Assembly: GCA_946807835.1 (NCBI GenBank)
Contig: OX327697.1
Span: forward strand, 1,627,001-1,691,000
Length of the DNA: 64,000 bases
Direction of reading: 5' to 3'
Source of the DNA: Ailanthus altissimus
Taxonomy: Eukaryota > Streptophyta > Magnoliopsida > Sapindales > Simaroubaceae
Shown: piece by piece, positions 53,202 to 64,000 of the stretch
Layout: every line of letters starts with the position of its first letter
Numbering within the stretch: position 1 is the first letter of the stretch
Position numbers and translations under genes: made by a program
The notes under the pieces: generated by a model
Told to the model about the DNA's origin: nothing
Databases searched by the model: none
Seen by the model: the letters and a program-made list of their open reading frames with translations, nothing else

Positions 53202-53829
53202 TTCAAAGTTTTTTTAAATAATCTTTTTAGAATTTATTTGAATTTATCTTGAATTGATATTGAGTTTTTTCTATTTTTTCGTGAATTTATATTACCTAAT
53301 ACTAGTTATTCAAGTACTTAAATCACATAATACTAATTTATATCACCAATGTCGTGCATCCTCGGCCTTAGTTAGGGGTTTGAGTATTGGCAGATGCTTA
53401 GGATAGTGTAAATATTTTCTTTCTTTTATGAGAGCTTTAGCTCCTCCCATTGTGAAGGTGTGAGTTTGGTTGTGTGTATGTATTAAGTGATGTATAGTCT
53501 AGTTGATGTATTATTATAAAATAGATATCTAATGGTTTCAGTGTAAAAAAAATAATAAAGTAAAGATATACCTCTCGTCTAATATAAAAAGTTTAAGTTT
53601 CCCAATTTGTTTTACTAATAAAGGCTAAAGAACTTGTACTTCATATTCCCTCAAGGGTCCGGCCCAAAAGTAAAACCTAACTTAGATGGGCCAAGGGGTA
53701 AGAGCATGTCGTCTCACCTCTTAAGGTATTGAACTTTGACCCATAAGGAATGCTAAGGATTAAGCTTGGGACAGACCGATCACGTTGTTGGAGTTGGTGT
53801 TTACGTGCCATTCTAATATTGTACGAATA
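53202..53829. other. Intergenic DNA, unclassified
   Basis: It contains a less AT-rich block at about 53340-53500 followed by an A-rich run near 53550, and another at 53640-53800. The A-run after a non-coding block might mark an old retroposed sequence, but no family is recognised. Confidence 0.35.
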
Positions 53830-56380
53830 TTAAATTATTTAATATTTATACAGTAAATATTTTGTATAATCGTTAATACAATATAAATACATGGTATAAT
53901 GCTTGTTACTTTACAGACATTGAATGATCTAAAAGAGTTCAGATATGATCTAAAGGAGTTTAGACCAATGCTAAGAATTAACAGAGCAGAATATTATAAA
54001 TATGTTAACAGTTAGCAGATTATAAGAGTCAACTAGATCTAAAAGGTTAGATCCTTATCTGTAATGAGACAAAGACCTGAAGGTATACTAGTAATGACAT
54101 AGTTGCAAGGAGTTGTAATAGGTGTTAGGAAATGTCATTATGCAAGTATATTCTTAAACATAATGTTCCTGATCTACTTCCATCGATGCAGGTCTGTTGG
54201 TGGATCTCCTTTTATATAGATCAGTGTATACTATATCTATATGGTATAGATGGTTATTCTTAGCCGACCATGGGCATATTGAAAGCTCGTATATGCATAC
54301 GGGTATTCAGTCAGGACTGAATAAACTTACGAGGGTGCCAATAGACATCCTATGAAGTCGTCAATGGTGAGTCCTCTCGAGTTAAGTAGTATACATGGTC
54401 CTTTAACCTGAGTGCCACCATAAGCTTGTAAGTGATCCACCATACTTTGGTTCTACACATATTACAGACCTTTCATGGTGTGACTAGTGTGTTGCCGAGT
54501 CCTCTCGAGTTGAGTAGTATATATGGTCTTTTAACCTGAGTGCCACCGTAGGCTTATAAGTAATCCACCATACTTTAGTTCTACATATGTTACAAACTTT
54601 TCATGGTATGACCGGTATGTTGCTGGGTATGGTCCGATGTTTATTGAGTCTAGTATGTACAGATATAAGAACCGTCAGCTCTCATAGGAGAGTAATATAT
54701 CAAGATGCTCTGAGATTGTATTTTAAAAAATTTTGTGGCCATGAGTACTAACCCGAGAAAGGTGTTTCCCAAAAGGTTAAACAGTATTGCAAAGGAGTAT
54801 GCGTATATTGTTCTTGAGAAATTCAAATCTGGAGATAAGTTCATGGATGAGCATACGGGAATTTGATAGTGTTAATCTATATTCCAGCACATTCATGATA
54901 TAGATGATGGAAGGATTATACGTATGTGTTGTGACCTCAGCTTGTATGGTCTAAAATGTTAATTTGTAATATCTGTGACGTGTGTGTGAGGCATTGATCA
55001 CGGACTAGTGAAATAGTTTCATTTGATGAATCGAGTGTGGACCTAGGGAGTCTCGCAATATGAAGTGTACTCGTTATACACTGGGCTAGCGTACTAGATT
55101 GAATTGTTCAATCTAATAATTTTCAGCAGAATCGAATAATTATTTCAAGTACCATCGAGATGCATGTGTGTCAGTACTTAAGTGTTAAGTACAGTGATTA
55201 GTTAATAAGTTTTATTGACTAATTAAATAGTGACACGTAGCTCATAATGAGCCTTCAATTAAATTGACTCAAATAATAGGCATGGTAGGATTCAATTGAG
55301 TTAATTAAAGGCTTAAGGGTTATTTTTCTAAATTGATTATTTAAGTGTTAAATAATCAAAATATTTGTTATCCTTTAAGAGTTAACTGATTAGTTAATTT
55401 GACTAGAGTTAATTGTTAACTCATGATTAAATTAATAAAGTAAATATTTAATTAAAAACTTAATTGCTAAATAAAATAAAATTTATTGAACAATTAATTA
55501 TAATTAAAGTAAATGTTGCTTAAAAGGGCATTAAAGAAACAAGGACTTAAATGATATTTGGAATATCATTTGATCTCAAATCATCACAAGTGGCCAATGC
55601 TACATTGTGTTTGAATGAAATAATTTTGATTATTTTATATTTGTTAAATACATAACTTGTTTGACTAAACAAAACAATTAAGATATTTTGTTTTATAATT
55701 AATTGTTTATTCATGTAACATTGAAGTATGGCCACCAATACTTGTTGAAGGAATAAAAGAACTATTTATTCATTACTATAATACATATATATTTATTTGA
55801 TGAATATATATTTGAAGGGTTGGCCGACCATGTAGTGATGATGGAGCTTTTGGGATCCATTTTGTTTTTATAATAAATTGAATTCTTCTTTGCTCTCATT
55901 TTGGTGGTGCTTGGCAAATAGAAGAAAATTGAAGATGAAAATGTTTCTTGAATTTTGTTTCAAGCTTTTAAAAAAAAAACTTCTTTTCTTCTATTTTAGA
56001 CCATACAACATAACAATAATAGTATTTTGTTTAAATGTTCAAGAGTTGAATATGAGTTAAACAAATGATTATGGGGATCAAGAATTAATCACTCAGTTTA
56101 AGAATTAAATTGGATGCTGAAAAATAAAGGCTGCTGGTTTAGCGATCCAAGCCCACCACATTGGGTTCTCGAACTGTCAACGGGTCTACTTCAAGCAGTA
56201 CTCCATAATAAATCCGTTCAAAAGGCTTGACATGTGATATTCTCAATCATTAGTATTAATTTGCTTTATATTTTAATTTATCGCGTTCATTTTTAGGAAA
56301 TTAGATTTTTAACTTCCGTTGCGAATATTTATGTATGAGATACATAAATAGTGTATATATATTTATTTGATGCGTATATA
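53830..56380 (+). repeat. Unidentified long interspersed repeat, copy A
   Basis: This is non-coding DNA that recurs in the same orientation at about 58950-60900. Shared words include gagttgagtagtat, catggtccttt..acctgagtg, gtgatccac, tactttagttc, ctgggtatggtccgatg, gtgtgtgaggcat and gcgtggacctag/gtgtggacctag. The best-conserved part is 53830-55330. The tail ends near aacttccgttgcg, which resembles some plant LTR ends, so it may be a large LTR or LARD-type fragment. No Gag or Pol motif is visible. Confidence 0.65.
54369..54624 (+). repeat. 128-bp tandem duplication inside repeat copy A
   Basis: gagtcctctcgagtt at 54369 recurs at 54497, and the following bases match with scattered changes. Copy B has the unit once. 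Confidence 0.85.
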
Positions 56381-57114
56381 TAAATTTAAAAATTGATATG
56401 TGTACTATATGCACACACCCAATAGATTTAAGTTGTGAATTGAGATAAACCAGCACCCTTTACACACGTATAGGCTAGAAGCCAAAAGCTCACTAAGTTT
56501 TCAAACAAAGAACATGCTCGGTAATAGGATATGAACTTCAAAAGGAGTTGCTCATACCTTTTCAATCACTTCTAATCCCAAGAAGCTTAAAGACTTGCAT
56601 TAACACTTGAATCCTATGACTTAAGGAATTCCCAATCTAACAAGAAAAGTCCCAAAAAACTTGGAATGAGAATTAATCCCATTAGCCTCAAAATCATTAC
56701 AAATCACTATAAAGATGAAGGCTAGATTTTTAGCCTAGATTTCTCAGGGTAAAGCTACAACAATTAAAGGTAATGAAATTTTTCTATACAAACACTTTTG
56801 AACTCTCTTACCCTTTCAACTATATCTAAATTCTGCTGACTTAAGTATCGATAGGTCCTTACCAAAACGACCATCGGCGAGACCTAACTTTGCCTATTTT
56901 TCTATTTCAGGAGAGCAAAAGTTACCAAATAAAGCCCATCCTAATGTCATTCGGTAGTGAATGCCCAGTTTGGTTTCTTAAAAAAAATATTTAAAGCTTG
57001 TTGATCTTGGAAACTATTTTTTTTATCAACACTTTTTAATCTAGAATTCTTTTAAAACTTTTAAAGTGGTTTTTATATATTATCAATTAATATAATTATA
57101 GATAAAAAATAATA
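56381..57114. other. Intergenic DNA
   Basis: No gene or element is recognised. Confidence 0.5.
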
Positions 57115-57262
57115 TAATGGGTTATGCAGTTCACTATACGATGACTAATATTGTCATGTATTATTGACTAGTTAATTTATAATTTATACACAATTTATAA
57201 TATATTATAAATTTTTATCATAAATACTTACCATATAATAAGCTAAGTAGTTCATTGAAACA
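57115..57262. mobile_element. MITE-like element related to 20572-20720
   Basis: The left arm gttatgcagttcactata and right arm aagctaagtagttcattg are inverted relatives. The centre contains aatttataatttatacacaa, similar to the centre of the elements near 20650 and 20810. The identities are low. Confidence 0.4.
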
Positions 57263-58374
57263 AAATTTTATTATGAATTTATTTATAAATTTAATCTATT
57301 TTAACATAAAACAAAGTTATGGTCCTAAATTGTTTTACCAAACCTGTATTTCATATTCTTTATAATTTTGAAGAATGAAAAACGCTAGTTAAAAATCATC
57401 ATCTAGTGCTATAAGTTGTAATTACTAGCCTACTTTGATGACATCGTTTCATTGTCATTTTAAAAAATCCTTAGTCATGGTCTCGCTGGTAGAACCTGCC
57501 ATTAGCATAAATTCACATTTGGAGTAAGGGTGATAATTTGTTCTAAATAAATTGTATTTATATTGTGTCAATATAAGATATTAATAAATATTTATTATAT
57601 TCTTATACGATATATTTATATAAACAAATCAGACGCTCAAATATAAATTCGATTCGTTTAATATACGAATTACTAGATATGACACGATTAAACACGTTTT
57701 AATAAAAGGATCAAATTCAAATCATTTATATAATTGTACACGATTTGATTCGTTTACGATTATATTCGTATAAACGAATAATAACACTAAATTCGATTCA
57801 TTTATATAAAATATTCAATTTGTTTAATACGATTAAGCACGTTTAAGTCGTAATTAATAAAATTTAAAATTATATAAAAAAAAGTATTTAATGCATCCAA
57901 TAATAAAATCATTTTAATACAATTAAAAAAATAAAATTCACTCAACATAATTGAAGAAAAATATTCATCATTCATCAAATTCACTTAAAATAAATCTAAA
58001 TTAATATAACAAAATAAAAACATATTCAAAATAGGTGATGAATAGTTAAGCAATCAAATAAATAAAACCAACGACCAAGTCCAATAAAATTAAGAGAGCA
58101 AATTGTCAAGTTCCAACTCCAAGTGATGAACTTGTAAAATAAATTTCAAATTAACACAAGTATATAGCTCTTCGAAAAATTTAAAAATATTAGTGATAGA
58201 CTATTACCTATCATGATTTATGAATAATTACTCATAATTAGGAGTAAAAGCATTTTTTGCATATAGAAAATAGTTCTTGATACTTAAGTTTAAGATATCT
58301 ACTCATGATTCATCCAAATAAAGCTTTAATTCAGTATTTTTATTACAACCATTGTAATCTATGGTTTTTTTTTA
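57263..58374. other. AT-rich intergenic DNA
   Basis: Around 57640-57850 short motifs such as cacgatt, aaacacgttt, attcgattcattta and aaacgaat repeat in both orientations. This is a pattern of decayed palindromic DNA-transposon sequence. Its limits cannot be set. Confidence 0.4.
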
Positions 58375-58870
58375 TCATCAAACTCCTAAAAATAATAACA
58401 AAAACAACATCAAAAAAGCAAGTTAATAACAGTAGAACAATAACAAAAATATTAGCTAAAACAACATCAAATTAATAGCAAAACAAAAGTTAAAACAATA
58501 GCGAATTTGCAGTTAAAATAACAGCAAAAAATAGCCTAAACAAAAGCAAATTTGCAATCAAAATAGCAAAAAAAAAAAACTTAATAGCAGTAAATTTATA
58601 GCCAAAACAGTCACAAAAAAGTCTAAATAGCAGTAAAAATAGCCTAAATAACAAAAAAATTACAACCAAAATAGCACTTAAAATAGCCTAAATTACAGCA
58701 AATTAACAACCAAAACAGTAGCAAACAACAGCCTATACAGCAATAAATTAGTAGCAAAAAAAAAAAAAGAAAAAATAGCGTAAACACTAGCAAATTAGAA
58801 GCTAAAATAGCAACAAAAAATAGCTTAAACAACATCAAATTAGCTGTCAAAATAGCAGCAACATAATATT
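58375..58870. repeat. Degenerate minisatellite rich in AGC/AAC/AAT
   Basis: About nine diverged units of roughly 45-60 bp built on agcaaattagcagccaaaat then agcagcaaaaaatagcctaa. Unit length varies through A-runs. On the minus strand part of it is open, but the translation is simple-sequence and not a gene. Confidence 0.7.
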
Positions 58871-58949
58871 CAAAATCCATACTTTTATGATGCTATCTAG
58901 TATGTGTTGGGAATATTATGTTGAAATTTGTGATTACATGTCATCTCTT

Positions 58950-60900
58950 TATATATGAATATTTGTTTAATATTTATACTAGTATTATCATTTTATTAAA
59001 TCACTAATTATATTTTATACATAGTAGATGCTTGTAACGTTTCAAACATTGTATGATCTGAAAAATTTCAGATCTAGTGTAAATAAGTTTAAATCAATGC
59101 TAAGAATTAGCAACGCTGAGAATTATAAATGCTGAGAGTTAGCACTGATAAGAGTTATTAGGTTATAAGAGTCAGTAATATCTAAAGAGTTAGTGCTTTG
59201 TCTGAAATGAGATAAAGACATGAGAATATATTAGTAATAACGTAATTGCAAAGAGTTACAAATAATGCAAAAAAATATCATTATGCAAATATGTTAACAA
59301 ATATTATATTCCTGATCTATCTTCACTGATGCTGGTCTGTCAATGAATACTTTAATGAATATATAGATTGGTGTATGTTTATATCTAGATAGTCCAGATG
59401 GTTAGTTTTAGCAGACCATAAGTTTAGTAGAAGGTCGTATAGAGATATAAGTATTCAGTAAGGTCTAAATATTGAACAAACTCACAAAGATCTCCAATAG
59501 ACATCCTATAATGTCGTCAATTGAGAGTCTTTCGAGTTGAGTAGTATTCATGGTCCTTTGACCTGAGTGTCATGGTGGTGTTGTGAGTGATCCACTATAC
59601 TTTAGTTCCACACATGTCAGAAACCTTTCATGGTCTAACCTTTGGGTGTCGCTGGGTATGGTCCGATGCTCATAGAGTCTGGTGTGCATAGATTGTATTT
59701 CAAAAAGTCTTATGGCCATAAGTAGTAATTCATAGAAAACGAGTTTAACCCTAAGGATAAATAATATCACAAATGTGTTTGGAAATATTATTTATTAAAA
59801 TACAATTCTAAAGATAAGCTTTCGGTCAGGCATATGGAGATTTGATGATATTGATCTATATCTTTGCTCTACTCGACTATAAATGATGAAATGATTATAC
59901 AAATATGTTATAATCTCAACTTGTATAGTCTAACACGCCACTTTGTAATATCCGTAATATGTGTGTGAGGCATCATTCACAGACGTATGGAGGGGTTCTA
60001 TATAACAATTCGAGCGTGGACCTAGAGAGTTTCACAATATGAAGTATACTCGTTGGCACTGGGGCAGCATTATGGATTAAATAGTTCTATCCTAGAAATT
60101 TCATCAAACCGAAAATATATTTCAGGGTTCCTCGGTTATACACTTGTCTAGACTTAAAAAAATAAGTATATTATTTAATTAGTTGACAAGCGTTATTAAC
60201 TAATTAAATGTTAATAAGTGACACAATTTTGTTCCATGAATTATTTTACTATGAATTCACTCATTAACCATATTAGCAAAATCAAATAAAGTAAAAACTA
60301 ATTATTCAACTAGTTTTTAAATAATTGAATAAATATTATTTAAATAAATAATAATATTTATTTACTTATTTATTATTTTAGTTTAGATGAGAAACATATA
60401 CCTAATTAGATATAATTGTCACAAAATATTATTTTTTCGTTTAATGGCTACTTAATCAATTTTGGGAGCATTTGTGAAGTGTTTAACACACCTAAACATT
60501 ATTTTGAATAATTGATTAACAAAATGGTGAAGCAAAAACGTGCATGGTAAGAGGGATTGGAAGAGAGTTTAGTTTTTGAGAATTTTTTATTTTTAAAAAT
60601 GGGTTGTGAGAAAAATTAGAGAGAAAAAAAAAATTCATCTTATTTTTCTTTCAAGAAATAAAAACTTGGTTGTTGGAAATTCAATTGCTGCTATTTTAGC
60701 TTCACAATCCCACTAAAATGTTATGAACTAGAATTGAATAAAAGTGCACTTTAAGGTGAGCTCAAAGTTGGAGTTAGGAAAAATTCAGAATTGAAATCTT
60801 CACTGAAGGTCATCAAATGTATGTTTCTATAATCTTAAGTTATTAATGATTTAAGTTACATGTGTATATATTGATTATATGCTTAATTCTACTATAAAAT
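58950..60900 (+). repeat. Unidentified long interspersed repeat, copy B
   Basis: A diverged second copy of the repeat at 53830-56380 in the same orientation, best matched over 58950-60260. It lacks the 128-bp internal duplication. It could be an independent insertion, or the other LTR-like end of one large element spanning 53.8-60.9 kb. The divergence argues for the former or for great age. Confidence 0.65.
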
Positions 60901-63601
60901 TCGTGTATATAATACATAAATTTAATATTTATAAAATGTACACAATCACATATATATACCTTAAAGTGTGTTAACAATATGTGTATAATATGCAATAAAT
61001 ATATTAAATGTCATGGAAAATATTGATTAGAGTGGTCGGACTCTAGTCCTGCATCATGGATTATAAATTCATGCTTTCATGATGCTATTGGTTCACTATT
61101 TCTTGTCTAAAAAATGTCATTTTTGAAGCATGTAAATCAAAGCATTTTCACAATGGATCATAAATCCAAGGACTTCAAATTATAAAAGCTTCTACAAATG
61201 TAGATCAATTAGAATAGCTGAATCAAGTTTAATATCAAAAGGTTATTTAGAGTTCATATTATTTTATTTTATTTTATTTAAATTTCAGAGTTCACTTTAT
61301 TAAATAACATTATACTTTTAATCTATTTCTTTGTTATTAGATCATTTCATTAAAGGCGTGGAAAGATAAACTAAATAATTTCATACCACTCAAAAAATTT
61401 GAGACATATGCTCGAAAGAGAATCTAGAACCAAATCTAGTCAATGTCATAATCGATATCTTTAACACATATATAGATCAATTCAACACTTTTTTGGATAT
61501 AGAGTTTAATTCATTCCAAAATAATTATCAAATCTCTTACTTAACCCTCAAACCATGTTGCAAATGGTGTTGTAATTGTTATTGTTGGTGGTGGTGGTGG
61601 TTGGAGATGAACGGCTCAATGATGGCGGTAGTGGTGGCTCTAGCAGAGAATAGCTGTAGAAGGAAAAGAAGTGAAAATTTTTGGTGGTGGCTATAGTTTG
61701 CTTTGAGTCTTTATATTTAACGCAAAAACTCAAACAATAAATTAGGGTTATAATTTTTAATTATATATATTTTTAATTTTATTTCATTTTATAATTTAAA
61801 TAAAAGTGACTTAAATGAATAAACTCGTGAATTTGATTCGTTTAGTTAAATGTGATTTAAACGAGTTAGCGAAATGGTAAAAGGGGTTGTAGATATTATT
61901 GTTAGATTCTTATGAATTGAGGGTATCTGAGTTTATAGTTCCACAATAACGAGATGTCAACAAGGTATTACCCCTGCAATAAGATTGAAGATTGTTTTTG
62001 ACTTTGAAAAGAACTTGTAATGCTGGTTATAATAGTCGATTTTGTTCCATCACGATAGCGTTGAGTGTTCTGATTCAATGTTTTCTTGTGAAACTAGCAT
62101 TGTATGGTTGCAACCACTCAGTGAAATCAACTTACTCAATGGTGATTGCTCATATATGAAAATATTACTTGTATTGTTCTTCTAGTGTGATATCATTACC
62201 AAAAGGTTATTAGGTTAATATACAGATTTTAGTAGATTGTTTTATTCATTATTATGTTGGCATTTTCATTAACAATAATTTATTGTCTTGTTCATTCTCC
62301 TTTTATTCTTCTTCATTATCATGTTTGTAGAGTTTAACACGCAGGGGAATACGTAGAGTATACAAGCAATGAAGTAGGTAAAATAATCAAAGCAAGAACA
62401 ACAAGCTAATTCAAAACTAAGTATTGACAGTAGAGAAAAGTAGAAATATACCATACCAAGACACAAAATACGTAGTTCAGTAAATTGCTTATGTCCACGG
62501 TGGATCAAGGATCCAAGTCTCTCTTATTTGATGTTTGATTACAAGAGAATTGATCTTAGAAGATCAAGAAAGGAATTTTTTCCTATTTTCTCCTGTATTT
62601 TGTCAATTGTTCCATTAGTTTTTCACCCCTTCCACACATACTTCCGGCTCCAAAATAATTTTGACATATTCCCGAATTTGTTCCAAACATTACCATCATC
62701 ATAAACATAATTTTGGATCACAAATTCTACAATGTTGCAACTTCCATTAACAATAAACGATTTCATAATATCATTTTTGAGCTTTTTCTAGGTATATTTA
62801 AGTTAACACTTAAGTTTTCAGAAGAGTACCCAACCAAGCTCCCAGTAGTTAAATTCGTTTCTCGAATGGTATACTAGTATTATTTTTATTACCATGGATC
62901 CTTGTATGCATCATATGACTTGTAAAAATTTTAGTGCTTTCATCTTCCATGCTTATTTTTTCGGTTCTTGTTCCTTTTCTGGAAATATCACTAGTAGGTT
63001 GCCATTTCTGGTATCAAACACTTGTTTTATGTTGACTAGTTTTTAGAGATGGAAGTATCTGTTTAGATATTCTAGACGTGAAGTGGAATCCCAATTATGA
63101 TGTTGTTACCATACTTGAAGCAATTCAGGCGAGCATGGGTTCATTTATTCATTTTTATAAGAATGTTTTGGCACATAAAGATTATCTTTTATGTTTGCGA
63201 AGATGGAAGTTACACTGTAAATAAGATTAAGGCGGGCCGGGCCTGAATTTAAACCAGACCAGACTCTTCTTTGTTTGAGCTGCTCCCACGCACGCAGACC
63301 TGTTCCAAATAAAGATGAAGAATCTTGAATAGAAGAAGTACGACCGATCCCTCTGCATCGTAAAGCAGTAGACAGGTATTTGAGTTTGGGCACCTATTTT
63401 GTCTTTGCATTGGATGCTGGATGATCAAACCCATACTCGTCAGCTAATGAACAAGCTGCAACAATGATGTGTGAGAAAAGAGTTGATTACCACAATCGAG
63501 TTCGAAGGCTTACTGAGCGCACCTGGAAAATAGATTGATGCTTTAGATCTCTTAGCTGTTACTGGCTCATCAGCCAAACTGAGTCATAGGTTAACTATTC
63601 C
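60901..63601. other. Gene-poor DNA with traces of LTR sequence
   Basis: A GGT microsatellite lies at about 61582-61600. Bases 62465-62520 read acgtagttcagtaaattgct..atgtccacggtggatcaagg, matching the copia LTR stretch at 17345-17405, so a decayed LTR lies around 62340-62560. Nothing else is recognised, including the less AT-rich block at 63230-63600. Confidence 0.45.
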
Positions 63602-63889
63602 TGTTGGGTTTGAGAAGTACAAGGTAGTTTATTGTTTAAGGGAAAGAAAAACAACTCCTTAACAACTCAAATGTTGTTCTCCGTTCTACTTTTTTAACAA
63701 AGGTTACAAGAATTTAAATACTTGAACTATAAGAGTTCAACTTAAACTAAAAGACTTATTAAATCTAAACAACTTGATCTTTAGCAATTCAAATTCAAAA
63801 TGACTTCTAACTAAAAAATTCCTACAATCCTTGAACTTGAGATTGTTTATTTGACCTAGTCTAATATAGAAAATACAGTATCCTCAACA
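63602..63889 (-). repeat. Copia-type 3' LTR at window edge
   Basis: tgttgggttt ... cctcaaca, followed by ctcctcctt at 63890-63898, the complement of a polypurine tract. This is the arrangement of a minus-strand copia 3' LTR. The element body would lie beyond 64000. Confidence 0.6.
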
Positions 63890-64000
63890 CTCCTCCTTGC
63901 TATCTTTGTTGCATACTGATGAACACATGAAAATGCATGTTGTTAAGAGATTCAATCACCATTTAATGTCACTAATTTTAGTATTTTCTGTATTTTTAGC

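Noticed and set aside
58644..58880. Minus-strand frame predicting a hydrophobic, Leu/Phe/Cys-rich peptide that looks like a membrane protein
   Set aside because: It is the translation of a degenerate AGC/AAC minisatellite, with no start context or family features.
61493..61696. Frame with Trp-rich run
   Set aside because: The Trp run comes from a GGT microsatellite.
63145..63600. Less AT-rich block considered as a host exon
   Set aside because: All frames have stops and no recognisable domain; splice sites could not be assigned.

Overview
The window is AT-rich nuclear DNA from a flowering plant, most likely a eudicot. It has intron-containing genes with GT-AG introns and plant-only gene families (plant cysteine oxidase, group IIb WRKY, SCPL-type serine carboxypeptidase). 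Ty1/copia and Ty3/gypsy LTR retrotransposons with Met-tRNA primer-binding sites are abundant. The species cannot be named from the sequence alone. I found no bacterial, organellar or CRISPR-type system, and no intact unknown gene cluster.

Layout. 1-1736 (+): 3' part of a plant cysteine oxidase gene. 2873-5548 (+): a nearly full-length but dead serine carboxypeptidase-like pseudogene. 5549-8460: AT-rich spacer with a short tRNA-derived SINE. 8461-14400: a second, truncated copy of the same pseudogene, split by a decayed copia element (Copia-1, minus strand). 14401-21625: spacer with a scrambled copia LTR/gag composite, a displaced piece of the duplicated flank, MITE-like elements and microsatellites. 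21626-24287 (+): an apparently intact five-exon WRKY gene, the only complete host gene here. 25138-25885: a long inverted repeat. 27470-32814 (+): a structurally complete copia element (Copia-2) with target-site duplications. 33126-45981 (-): a shredded GUF1/LepA translation-factor gene. One of its exons holds a deleted gypsy element (Gypsy-1, 34586-38288) and another holds a complete copia element (Copia-3, 40517-45862). 46183-51728 (+): a second gypsy element (Gypsy-2) just upstream of that gene. 51729-64000: gene-poor DNA with a probable hAT-type non-autonomous element, two copies of an unidentified long repeat, a degenerate minisatellite, and a copia LTR whose body continues past the window.

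How it fits together. Two host genes look functional: PCO (oxygen sensing through the N-degron pathway) and WRKY (transcription). There is no sign that they work together. The rest records transposon accumulation on pseudogenes. Several elements, most clearly Copia-2 and Gypsy-1, have few or no frameshifts and are broken mainly by stop codons that C-to-T or G-to-A changes would explain. This suggests methylated, silenced DNA decaying by deamination. All calls come from reading the sequence by eye; no alignment or database search was run.
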